DNA of 11,193 nucleotides from Legionellaceae bacterium UBA2794 (GTDB lineage: Bacteria > Pseudomonadota > Gammaproteobacteria > Legionellales > Legionellaceae). Positions 1-5,985 of this stretch are shown piece after piece (the first letter of the stretch is position 1; each line of letters opens with the position of its first letter). The translations under genes were made by a program, and so were the position numbers. The stretch spans positions 26,562 to 37,754 of the forward strand of contig DEHS01000106.1 in NCBI GenBank assembly GCA_002352055.1, in the 5' to 3' direction. The notes beneath the pieces were generated by a model. The model searched no databases. It saw nothing but the letters and a program-made list of their open reading frames with translations, and was not told the DNA's origin.

Positions 1-597
1 ATCTATTTACACAATTTAAGAGGGGTTTGGTTCAGCGTAACCGGACTTTGGGATATGTATCCTTCAGGACCGTTGACCGTTATTGTTCAGTTTATTTTAT
101 TACCGGTAACACTCACAGCAGGTACTGTAATCAAATCATTAATTGATTTTTGTAGTCGAAAAACATTAAACGCAACCGTAATTGAAACTGCTCAAGATAA
201 ATTAAACAATATGGATGATAAAGAAATTCTTAGTGTAATCACAGAGATACAAAACCAATATCCTTATCCTCACTCTAAATCCAGCATTTTTCTTTTGAAA
301 GAATTAAATAATTCAACGGCCAAAGAATCCCAAATTACTCATTACCCGGCAAAATCCCAAATGATATATAACATAATAAAAAAAATGAAACGCCCCCTGA
401 CGTCACACATAAACGACAGATCATTATATGATGAGCGCATGGAACCTGATAAGCATACTATTGTGACAGTAGATAGAAACCAAAGACTTATAATTAATCG
501 GGTAAAATTGGGATTATTTTTAAATGAGTCCCATAACGCAGGTAAAAAAATGCAACATGTGATCTGTGATGCAGTATCACGTGTTGCAAAATTATGA
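1..597 (+). CDS. Unrecognised membrane-associated protein, 5' end outside window
   Basis: The reading frame is open from base 1 to a TGA at 595-597, giving 198 visible residues. The first Met in the window (base 55) is probably internal, because the frame stays open upstream and no Shine-Dalgarno sequence precedes it. Visible residues about 23-45 (starting at GPLTVIVQF) form a hydrophobic stretch long enough to cross the membrane, followed directly by basic residues (CSRK). The remaining 150 or so residues are polar and lysine/asparagine-rich, with no Cys pairs, nucleotide-binding loop or catalytic motif that I can name. A soluble C-terminal domain anchored by one or more helices is the simplest reading. 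It converges on rpoS with a 65-nt gap holding a hairpin. In Legionella such orphan proteins are sometimes type IV effectors, but nothing in this sequence shows that. I do not recognise the family; coding status is fairly secure from length. Confidence 0.7.
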   Translation: MYLHNLRGVWFSVTGLWDMYPSGPLTVIVQFILLPVTLTAGTVIKSLIDFCSRKTLNATVIETAQDKLNNMDDKEILSVITEIQNQYPYPHSKSSIFLLKELNNSTAKESQITHYPAKSQMIYNIIKKMKRPLTSHINDRSLYDERMEPDKHTIVTVDRNQRLIINRVKLGLFLNESHNAGKKMQHVICDAVSRVAKL

Positions 598-628
598 AAG
601 AAAAATAAATCATACGCTATTGCTGGTT

Positions 629-646
629 GCCCGCTGGTAAGCGGGC
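629..646. terminator. Hairpin between convergent genes, possible terminator
   Basis: A perfect 6-bp GC stem (GCCCGC / GCGGGC) with a 6-nt loop TGGTAA lies 31 nt after the stop of the left-edge gene and 16 nt beyond the rpoS stop. It is followed on the + strand by TAATTTAG, a weak T-rich tail, and has no T run on the minus strand. It is placed to end the + strand gene and perhaps, less efficiently, rpoS. Confidence 0.5.
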
Positions 647-662
647 TAATTTAGAATCCTAT

Positions 663-1688
663 CTAAAACAAATCTTCCTGAGTTAACCCTACTCGCTCAA
701 GTAAAGAGCGTAAAGTTTTAAGCGCTTCAACCTGTATTTGACGAACCCGCTCTCTGGTTAAATCTATTTCTTTTCCAACATCTTCCAAGGTTGCCTTCTC
801 AAATCCACGTAAGCCAAAACGGCGAGCAATAACCTGTTGTTGGTTCTCAGTTAATTTATCCAACAGAGACTCTATATGCAATCTAAGATTTTCATTGGTT
901 AATAGCTCTGCAGGATTAACGCTGTTTTCATCTGCAATGGTATCTAGTAATGATTTGGTTTCATCATACCCGATTGGCGTATCGACAGAGGTTACTTTAT
1001 CATTGAGACCCAAGAGCTTCTGCACGTCCTCTAAAGGCTTATCCACCATTTCGGCTATCTCTTCGGGTGAGGGCTCATGATCCAGCTTTTGAGTCAACTG
1101 CCTTGCGGCTCTCAGATATACATTGAGTTCTTTAACCACATGAATGGGCAAACGTATTGTTCTCGTTTGGTTCATGATAGCGCGTTCAATTGTTTGTCTT
1201 ATCCACCAGGTTGCATAGGTTGAAAATCTAAATCCGCGATTTGGATCAAATTTTTCAACAGATTTCATTAAACCCAAATTTCCTTCCTCGATTAAATCTA
1301 ATAACGGTAACCCTCTATTGAGGTAACGACGGGAAATTTTAACTACGAGTCGTAAATTTGACTCAATCATTTTTTTCCGTGCTGCAACATCACCTTTCAA
1401 AGCCAAAGTTGCGTAATGAACTTCTTCTTCTGCACTGAGCAAAGGAGAAAATCCAATTTCACTGAGATACAGTTGAGTTGCATCCATCGCTTTGGCAACA
1501 TTTTTACCGCGATGGAATGACGGAAACGCAACGTCATCGGTAAAATCAGGAATATCTATGACCTCTTCATCTTCTTTTTCGATAATCGCTTCAATATCGT
1601 CTTCGATTAATAGCGAACTATCATCAGGCTCAGACCACTCTTCATCCTTGATTTCCGTTTCTTTAATTGGCTCATCTTCATCGCGCAT
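663..1688 (-). CDS. rpoS: RNA polymerase sigma factor RpoS (sigma-38)
   Basis: Stationary-phase and general-stress sigma factor that directs RNA polymerase core to its regulon in the cytoplasm. The 341 residues are slightly longer than E. coli RpoS (330). Domains in order: an acidic N-terminus (25 Asp/Glu in the first 54 residues); region 1.2 around 69-100; region 2 at about 110-175, with the core-binding and -10-recognition stretch DLIEEGNLGLMKSVEKFDP and the STYATWWIRQ motif; region 3 at about 180-255; and region 4 at about 270-330, ending in the helix-turn-helix LEDVGKEIDLTRERVRQIQ that reads the -35 element. The ATG start is preceded by AGGTGA with a 4-nt spacer. It is last in the minus-strand cluster, 81 nt after nlpD. 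In E. coli the main rpoS promoter lies inside nlpD, and the same gene order here suggests a similar arrangement. Length, motifs and synteny make this a firm call. Confidence 0.98.
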   Translation of the reverse strand: MRDEDEPIKETEIKDEEWSEPDDSSLLIEDDIEAIIEKEDEEVIDIPDFTDDVAFPSFHRGKNVAKAMDATQLYLSEIGFSPLLSAEEEVHYATLALKGDVAARKKMIESNLRLVVKISRRYLNRGLPLLDLIEEGNLGLMKSVEKFDPNRGFRFSTYATWWIRQTIERAIMNQTRTIRLPIHVVKELNVYLRAARQLTQKLDHEPSPEEIAEMVDKPLEDVQKLLGLNDKVTSVDTPIGYDETKSLLDTIADENSVNPAELLTNENLRLHIESLLDKLTENQQQVIARRFGLRGFEKATLEDVGKEIDLTRERVRQIQVEALKTLRSLLERVGLTQEDLF

Positions 1689-1773
1689 TGTATCACCTAT
1701 AATGTTTAGCCCTGTCTCGAATGTTTACTTCTCAACACGTCTATTGTTGCTATAACTGCAAGTTATATGTCAA
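1689..1773 (-). promoter_or_regulatory. nlpD-rpoS spacer with TTGACA and 7-3-7 palindrome
   Basis: On the minus strand the nlpD stop codon is embedded in a perfect -35-like TTGACA (1773-1768). It is followed after one base by a perfect inverted repeat TATAACT-TGC-AGTTATA (1767-1751). A -10 hexamer at the usual 16-18 nt from the TTGACA is not convincing (GCAACA-like); TATAAC and TTATAG sit too close. The palindrome has the shape of an operator for a dimeric regulator (it also fits the loose T-N11-A pattern of LysR-type sites) but could fold as a small RNA hairpin in the rpoS leader. The rpoS ribosome binding site AGGTGA is at 1698-1693. Seen: the motifs. Inferred: any role in rpoS control. Confidence 0.4.
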
Positions 1774-2513
1774 CCTTTTTGTAGATAATTCAATGGATTG
1801 ACTGGTGTTCCTGCTTTTCTGATCTCAAAATGAACACCCCAGTATTTTCTGTCAATCACACCAGCTTCGGCTATAACCTGACCCGATTTAACTCGTTGCC
1901 CTTCTGAAACCAAATTTTTAGCATTATTACCGTAGGCCGTTAAATATTCATTATTATGTTTAATAATAATCAGATTTCCATATCCGGCTAAACCACTTCC
2001 AGCATAGGCCACCACGCCACTTGCTGAGGCCTTAACCTTGTCCCCTTTTTTACAAGCAATATTTATGCCTTTTTTACCTTGGGCTGGAATAAATGATGTA
2101 ACCACTCTGCCAGGAACGGGCCAGAGCCATCCGGAATGAAAGAATGGTCTTCTTACTGGTGTGAAATAAGTTCGTTGTCTTACCTTTGGCGCGGCTCGAT
2201 AACGGGGCTTATGATACATCCTGGGTGGTGGTACCCGGTGACGAGCCACTCCCTGCAAACTCAATACCTGACCCACTCTTAGGGAATAGGGAGGTCTTAA
2301 ATGATTGCGATTAGCTAATTGCCTAAAATCGGTATCATATCGAAAAGCGATGGCATAAAGTGTTTCACCGCGACGAACCACATGATTTTTTTGATACTTG
2401 GAAAATGGGTGCCAGCGCAATTCAGCTACCGGAGCCAGATCATTTCTTGCCCCACATCCGGCAAGAATTAAAACTAAAACGAGTAAAAGAATTGTTTTAA
2501 AAGAAAGGCGCAT
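1770..2513 (-). CDS. nlpD: NlpD-type lipoprotein, LysM plus degenerate M23 domain
   Basis: Outer-membrane lipoprotein that in E. coli activates the amidase AmiC to split septal peptidoglycan. Residues 1-20 are a lipoprotein signal with lipobox LAGC (Cys20). A LysM peptidoglycan-binding repeat spans about 43-86 (HVVRRGETLYAIAFRY). A basic, proline-rich linker covers 91-125. A LytM/M23-like domain runs from about 130 to 245. The zinc-peptidase ligands are mostly lost: the usual H-x-G-x-D is KKGIN (Asn151), the YxH position is YGN (Asn196), and the H-x-H-F-E motif is GVHFE, keeping only His228. It is therefore expected to be a non-catalytic activator, as in E. coli NlpD. It starts 35 nt after surE and is followed by rpoS. 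The Shine-Dalgarno is poor: GAGA lies about 12 nt upstream of the ATG behind an A-rich tract. Length 247 is shorter than E. coli NlpD, because the linker is shorter and there is one LysM. Confidence 0.95.
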   Translation of the reverse strand: MRLSFKTILLLVLVLILAGCGARNDLAPVAELRWHPFSKYQKNHVVRRGETLYAIAFRYDTDFRQLANRNHLRPPYSLRVGQVLSLQGVARHRVPPPRMYHKPRYRAAPKVRQRTYFTPVRRPFFHSGWLWPVPGRVVTSFIPAQGKKGINIACKKGDKVKASASGVVAYAGSGLAGYGNLIIIKHNNEYLTAYGNNAKNLVSEGQRVKSGQVIAEAGVIDRKYWGVHFEIRKAGTPVNPLNYLQKG

Positions 2514-2548
2514 TATTTTTTTCTCATATGAACATGTTGTTATAGGAA

Positions 2549-3307
2549 TTATTCCAATAAATTAATTCCGGTTATCCACTGGGATAATTGATCAAACATT
2601 TTATAATGGGTGAGATCCAGATGTAATGGAGTTATAGAGACATATCCTGCATTGATTGCATGAAAATCAGTACCAGGCCCTGCATCTGACTCCAGGCCCG
2701 GCGGCCCAATCCAATATATCGGTCTGCCACGAGGATCATGATCTTTAATTACAGCTTCTGCGCTGTGTCGGGTTCCTAACCGGGTAACCTGCATCCCTTT
2801 TATCTCATCAAGCGGCAGATTAGGGATATTAACGTTTAAAATGGTTTGTGACGGCAATCGGTTGCTACTTAATTTTATGACCAGTTGTTTTGCAATAGTG
2901 GCAGCGGTTTCAAAATTCAGTTTCAGATCACCAACCATCGATATGGCAATGGCAGGCAAACCCAAATACCGGCCTTCCATTGCGGCAGCTACTGTGCCTG
3001 AGTAAAGAATATCATCGCCCAGATTAGCTCCATCATTAATCCCAGAAACCACAATATCAAATGTGGGTTCCAGAAAACCGGTCAAAGCTAAATGAACACA
3101 ATCAGTAGGTGTTCCTTCCACGCTATAGTATCCATTTTCCAGTTTTCGCACGGTTAATGGTCTGGTCAAGGTTAAAGAATTGCTGGCACCACTTCGATTT
3201 CTATCGGGAGCTACTACCTCCACTTGAGCAATGGTGGCTAATTCTTTAGCTAACATGATGATTCCAGGAGCCATAACTCCATCATCATTACTTACTAATA
3301 TTTTCAT
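2549..3307 (-). CDS. surE: 5'/3'-nucleotidase SurE
   Basis: Cytoplasmic metal-dependent nucleoside 5'/3'-monophosphatase (stationary-phase survival protein E). The 252-residue length is typical. The N-terminal NDDG motif supplies metal ligands Asp8 and Asp9; the NRSGASNSLT segment supplies Ser39; and VVSGINDG supplies Asn91, matching the E. coli ligand set (D8, D9, S39 and an Asn near 92). The SGTVAAAMEGR segment, conserved in the family, is also present. The ATG lies 1 nt after the TGA of the upstream lipoprotein gene (TGAGATG), so translational coupling is likely; an AGAGAG stretch inside the end of that gene can serve as ribosome binding site. nlpD follows after 35 nt. In many gammaproteobacteria pcm (L-isoaspartyl methyltransferase) sits between surE and nlpD; here it is absent. 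The identification is firm. Confidence 0.97.
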   Translation of the reverse strand: MKILVSNDDGVMAPGIIMLAKELATIAQVEVVAPDRNRSGASNSLTLTRPLTVRKLENGYYSVEGTPTDCVHLALTGFLEPTFDIVVSGINDGANLGDDILYSGTVAAAMEGRYLGLPAIAISMVGDLKLNFETAATIAKQLVIKLSSNRLPSQTILNVNIPNLPLDEIKGMQVTRLGTRHSAEAVIKDHDPRGRPIYWIGPPGLESDAGPGTDFHAINAGYVSITPLHLDLTHYKMFDQLSQWITGINLLE

Positions 3308-3308
3308 C

Positions 3309-3686
3309 TCAACTCTCTGGTGATTCCAACCATTTGACCACAGCCAAATAATAAGCCAAATCCTGTTTGTTTTGTGCCAGACTTGTTTTTAATTCTGGCG
3401 AATTATTCGTGGTTAATTCACTTTGTTGGGTGGCAATAGTTTGCTGTAAAGCTAAAATTTTATGACCAAACCCTTGCGGATTGTATTGCAACTGATAAGC
3501 CAAACTATTGATACGATTGCCTAATTGCTCAAGCTCCTTGCAATTTAATCCTCGAGACTCCCGATTAGGGCAGGCTTTAAGCGCCTTTTGTAATTCGAGA
3601 GGATTATTGCGGTAATATTCTTCACTTTTATCGGTACAGGAAGTTAGCCCCACGGCAATTAATAGTACTAACCAGTACTTATTCAT
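3309..3686 (-). CDS. Small lipoprotein with EexN-like motif, coupled to surE
   Basis: 125-residue protein when started at the ATG at 3686, which has AAGAGG with a 6-nt spacer. A longer frame from a GTG at 3710 lacks such a site, so the ATG is preferred. Residues 1-16 are a lipoprotein signal ending in lipobox LTSC (Cys17). The next residues are Thr-Asp, not Asp at +2, so outer-membrane sorting is expected. After the lipid Cys comes EEYYRNNPLELQKALKACPN, then Cys49. This YY-x2-NP-x9-C pattern resembles the mature N-terminus of EexN-family entry-exclusion lipoproteins of conjugative elements. The C-terminal half (about 70-120) is polar and Gln-rich, probably helical. It overlaps nothing but sits 1 nt before surE and is probably first in the surE-nlpD-rpoS transcription unit. 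No conjugation genes are near, so entry exclusion is not implied. Function unknown; the lipoprotein call is solid. Confidence 0.85.
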   Translation of the reverse strand: MNKYWLVLLIAVGLTSCTDKSEEYYRNNPLELQKALKACPNRESRGLNCKELEQLGNRINSLAYQLQYNPQGFGHKILALQQTIATQQSELTTNNSPELKTSLAQNKQDLAYYLAVVKWLESPES

Positions 3687-3766
3687 ACTTAGCCTCTTGA
3701 TGTAAACCACAAAAAGCCGATATTATCACCAGTCAGCAAGTAACGCTATCTTATGAGATTTTCCCC
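3687..3766. promoter_or_regulatory. Divergent promoter region, lipoprotein-surE versus malic enzyme
   Basis: Only 80 nt separate two divergent starts, so promoters for both must overlap here or extend into the genes. On the minus strand TGATAATAT (3728-3720) looks like an extended -10 (TGN plus TAATAT), placing a transcript start about 25 nt upstream of the lipoprotein ribosome binding site. For the malic enzyme the best -10-like hexamer is TATCTT (3748-3753) without a good -35. Neither is strong. Confidence 0.3.
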
Positions 3767-5488
3767 ATGCTAGATTTTAGATTGAATCGTGATGAACAGA
3801 CCGGTGAAATGTACATTGAAACATCCTTAACCGGCAAACCGCTACTGACAACGCCACAATTAAACAAAAGTACCGCTTTCACTCATGAAGAGAGAAAAGA
3901 ATTCGGCTTGCTAGGAAAGCTTCCCAATCGGGTTGAAACCATTGATGAACAGGTGAAACGAGCCTATTTGCAATATTCAAGTTATACGACTCGTTTGCAA
4001 CAGAATATTTACCTCAATAATCTGCATGACAAAAATCAGATTCTTTTTTATAAGCTCCTCAGTCGTCATTTGGGTGAAATGCTTCCAACCATTTACACGC
4101 CAATCGTAGGTACAGCGGTAAAACGTTTTAGTCATGAATATCGCCAGCCAAGAGGCTTGTATATTACTCATTCAGATAAAAATCAAATTGAAGAAATAAT
4201 CAATAATCGTTCCAACCCTGACATTGATCTCATTGTTGTAACCGATGGAGAAGGTGTTTTGGGTATTGGTGATCAGGGCATTGGGGGGATGGATATCCCG
4301 GTAGCCAAATTAATGGTTTACAGCTTATGTGGAGGAATCGATCCGACCCGCACTCTACCCGTTTTTCTGGACGTGGGTACAAATAATCAAACCTTACTCA
4401 ACGATCCGATGTATTTAGGTTGTCGTCATCCACGGATAAATAATGCAGATTATGATGCCTTTATTGCTACCTTTGTTAATGAAATTCATAAACAATTCCC
4501 CAATGCATTTCTACATTGGGAAGATTTTGGTCGCGGTAATGCCCGCCGCATTCTGGATCAGTTCCAGGATGAATTATGTACTTTTAACGACGACATCCAG
4601 GGTACAGGTGCAGTGACCCTCGCAGCGCTATTGGCAGCTTGTGATGTAACGGGGGTTAAACTGCAGGATCATCGCATTGTAGTATTTGGCGCGGGTTCAG
4701 CAGGGACTGGAATTAGTGATCAGATTATTGACGCGATGGTCAGAGATGGGTTGAGTCATGAAGAAGCTTATAAAAAGTTCTGGTTAATTGATCGTCAGGG
4801 ATTGTTATTAAATAATGATTTGGAGCTGACCGATGCGCAAAAACCTTATGCTCGTAACCCTTCCGATGTTGATAATTGGTCTATTAACGAAAAACTTCAT
4901 CCTTCATTGACTGATACCGTAAGACACGTTAAGCCAACTATACTGATTGGTTGTTCCGCACAAACCGGTTCTTTTTCTCAAGATATTATCGAAACCATGT
5001 CTGCTACATGCGAACGGCCGATTATATTCCCCTTATCCAATCCCGATGAAAAATGCGAAGCCCAACCTGCTGATATCCTGACCTGGAGCCAAGGTAAAGC
5101 ACTAATAGCCACTGGTACCGCATTTCCGCCGGTTGAATACCACAATCGTATGGTGCAAATTGCGCAATGTAATAATGCGCTCATCTTTCCCGGGATTGGC
5201 TTAGGTGTTTTAGCAGTAAGTGCTACCCGGCTAACCAAAAATATGATACTTGCCGCTTCGGAAACTCTGTGTAAATTCGCCCCAAGTAAAAAAGACAGCT
5301 TCCTACCATTACTCCCATCATTAGATGATGCACAAACAGTGGCTAAAGAAATCGCTGTTGCCGTAGCGCGGTGTGCAATTGAGTCAGGATATGCGCAAAT
5401 CAATCAGGATAAAGATATGGAACAATTAATGAATGAGATTTTTTGGGAGCCACGATATTTACCCTTTAGAAAATGTGCTGTGAAATAG
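3767..5488 (+). CDS. maeA: NAD-dependent malic enzyme (oxaloacetate-decarboxylating)
   Basis: Cytoplasmic enzyme that oxidatively decarboxylates L-malate to pyruvate and CO2 with reduction of NAD; also called SfcA. Length 573 matches E. coli MaeA (565). Visible landmarks: the catalytic Tyr110 in IYTPIVGTA; the substrate and cofactor segment VVTDGEGVLGIGDQGIGG at 158-174; catalytic Lys181 in DIPVAKL; metal ligands Glu252-Asp253 in HWEDFGRGNA and Asp275-Asp276 in FNDDIQGT; the dinucleotide-binding GAGSAG at 308-313; and SNPDEKCEA near residue 420. The N-terminal extension before the Tyr is typical of the large eukaryote/E. coli-like class, not the small MaeB class. The preference for NAD over NADP is inferred from this class. 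The ATG at 3767 has only a weak GAGA ribosome binding site. It stands alone, divergent from the surE cluster and ending at two hairpins. Confidence 0.95.
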   Translation: MLDFRLNRDEQTGEMYIETSLTGKPLLTTPQLNKSTAFTHEERKEFGLLGKLPNRVETIDEQVKRAYLQYSSYTTRLQQNIYLNNLHDKNQILFYKLLSRHLGEMLPTIYTPIVGTAVKRFSHEYRQPRGLYITHSDKNQIEEIINNRSNPDIDLIVVTDGEGVLGIGDQGIGGMDIPVAKLMVYSLCGGIDPTRTLPVFLDVGTNNQTLLNDPMYLGCRHPRINNADYDAFIATFVNEIHKQFPNAFLHWEDFGRGNARRILDQFQDELCTFNDDIQGTGAVTLAALLAACDVTGVKLQDHRIVVFGAGSAGTGISDQIIDAMVRDGLSHEEAYKKFWLIDRQGLLLNNDLELTDAQKPYARNPSDVDNWSINEKLHPSLTDTVRHVKPTILIGCSAQTGSFSQDIIETMSATCERPIIFPLSNPDEKCEAQPADILTWSQGKALIATGTAFPPVEYHNRMVQIAQCNNALIFPGIGLGVLAVSATRLTKNMILAASETLCKFAPSKKDSFLPLLPSLDDAQTVAKEIAVAVARCAIESGYAQINQDKDMEQLMNEIFWEPRYLPFRKCAVK

Positions 5489-5501
5489 CTTCAATCATTT
5501 T

Positions 5502-5548
5502 AGATCAGGTAATTTACTTGATCTCCCCTCCTCTCATAAGGGGGGGAG
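5502..5548. terminator. Two overlapping hairpins between convergent genes
   Basis: Hairpin A (5502-5524) pairs AGATCAGGTA with TACTTGATCT, 10 bp with one G-T pair and a 3-nt loop. Hairpin B (5523-5548) pairs CTCCCCTCC with GGGGGGGAG, 9 bp with one G-T pair and an 8-nt loop. They share two bases, so both cannot be complete at once. Neither has a good T run on either strand, so they are probable but non-canonical terminators for the malic enzyme (+) and the chagasin gene (-). Confidence 0.5.
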
Positions 5549-5581
5549 CAAAATTCGTTCCGCTCTGGATCAGATTTAAGC

Positions 5582-5971
5582 TTAAAACTCATCGATGTCT
5601 TCATCTGGAAAATGCATGAACTTGATAGTCACTGTTTTCATTGTGCCACGGTCGGCTTCCCAGGGTCTGGCGTATTTGAACATAATATTGGTTGAAACAG
5701 GATAGCTTTTTCCCCTTAATAATTTAAAAGTGAATAACATTTTGCCACCAGCCCCCATTAGTCTACTATTGGAAGGAACATACCTGCTGGTGGTTAAATT
5801 AAGAAGACTGGTATCATATTCCATGACCGTCCATTGATAACCTGTTGTAGGGTTCGCTGCAAGTGATACTATGAAACCCGATTGTTTGGTGTTGATATTC
5901 ATTACCATATTATTTTCAGCATGAATTAATAATGAAAATAACAACAAAGTCACACCGATTAAAGTTTTCAT
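5582..5971 (-). CDS. Secreted chagasin-type (I42) cysteine-protease inhibitor
   Basis: Inhibitor of papain-family (C1) cysteine proteases, expected in the periplasm or outside the cell. Started at the ATG at 5971, which has AAGGGA with a 5-nt spacer, it is 129 residues; an in-frame TTG at 5998, inside the end of the exporter gene, is less likely. Residues 1-18 form a classical signal peptide ending IHA. The mature part, about 110 residues, is the size of chagasin. All three binding-loop signatures are present in order: NPTTGYQW at 40-47, the glycine-rich GAGG at 73-76, and ARPWE at 101-105. No cysteines occur, as in chagasin. The C-terminus is acidic (DEDIDEF). It starts 14 nt after the ABC exporter stop and is probably cotranscribed with it. 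The target protease, whether endogenous or from a host, cannot be told from sequence. The family call is strong because of the three motifs. Confidence 0.88.
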   Translation of the reverse strand: MKTLIGVTLLLFSLLIHAENNMVMNINTKQSGFIVSLAANPTTGYQWTVMEYDTSLLNLTTSRYVPSNSRLMGAGGKMLFTFKLLRGKSYPVSTNIMFKYARPWEADRGTMKTVTIKFMHFPDEDIDEF

Positions 5972-5985
5972 ATAATCCCTTAAAT

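Noticed and set aside
1492..1755. 87-codon + strand frame over the rpoS start
   Set aside because: Ser/Ile-rich translation of the antisense of the acidic RpoS N-terminus; a composition artefact.
3687..3710. GTG start that would lengthen the lipoprotein by eight residues
   Set aside because: The ATG at 3686 has a near-ideal AAGAGG site and gives a standard lipoprotein signal; the longer form does not improve it.
4978..5403. 141-codon minus-strand frame inside the malic enzyme gene
   Set aside because: Antisense shadow of a well-supported enzyme gene; no ribosome binding site or motif.
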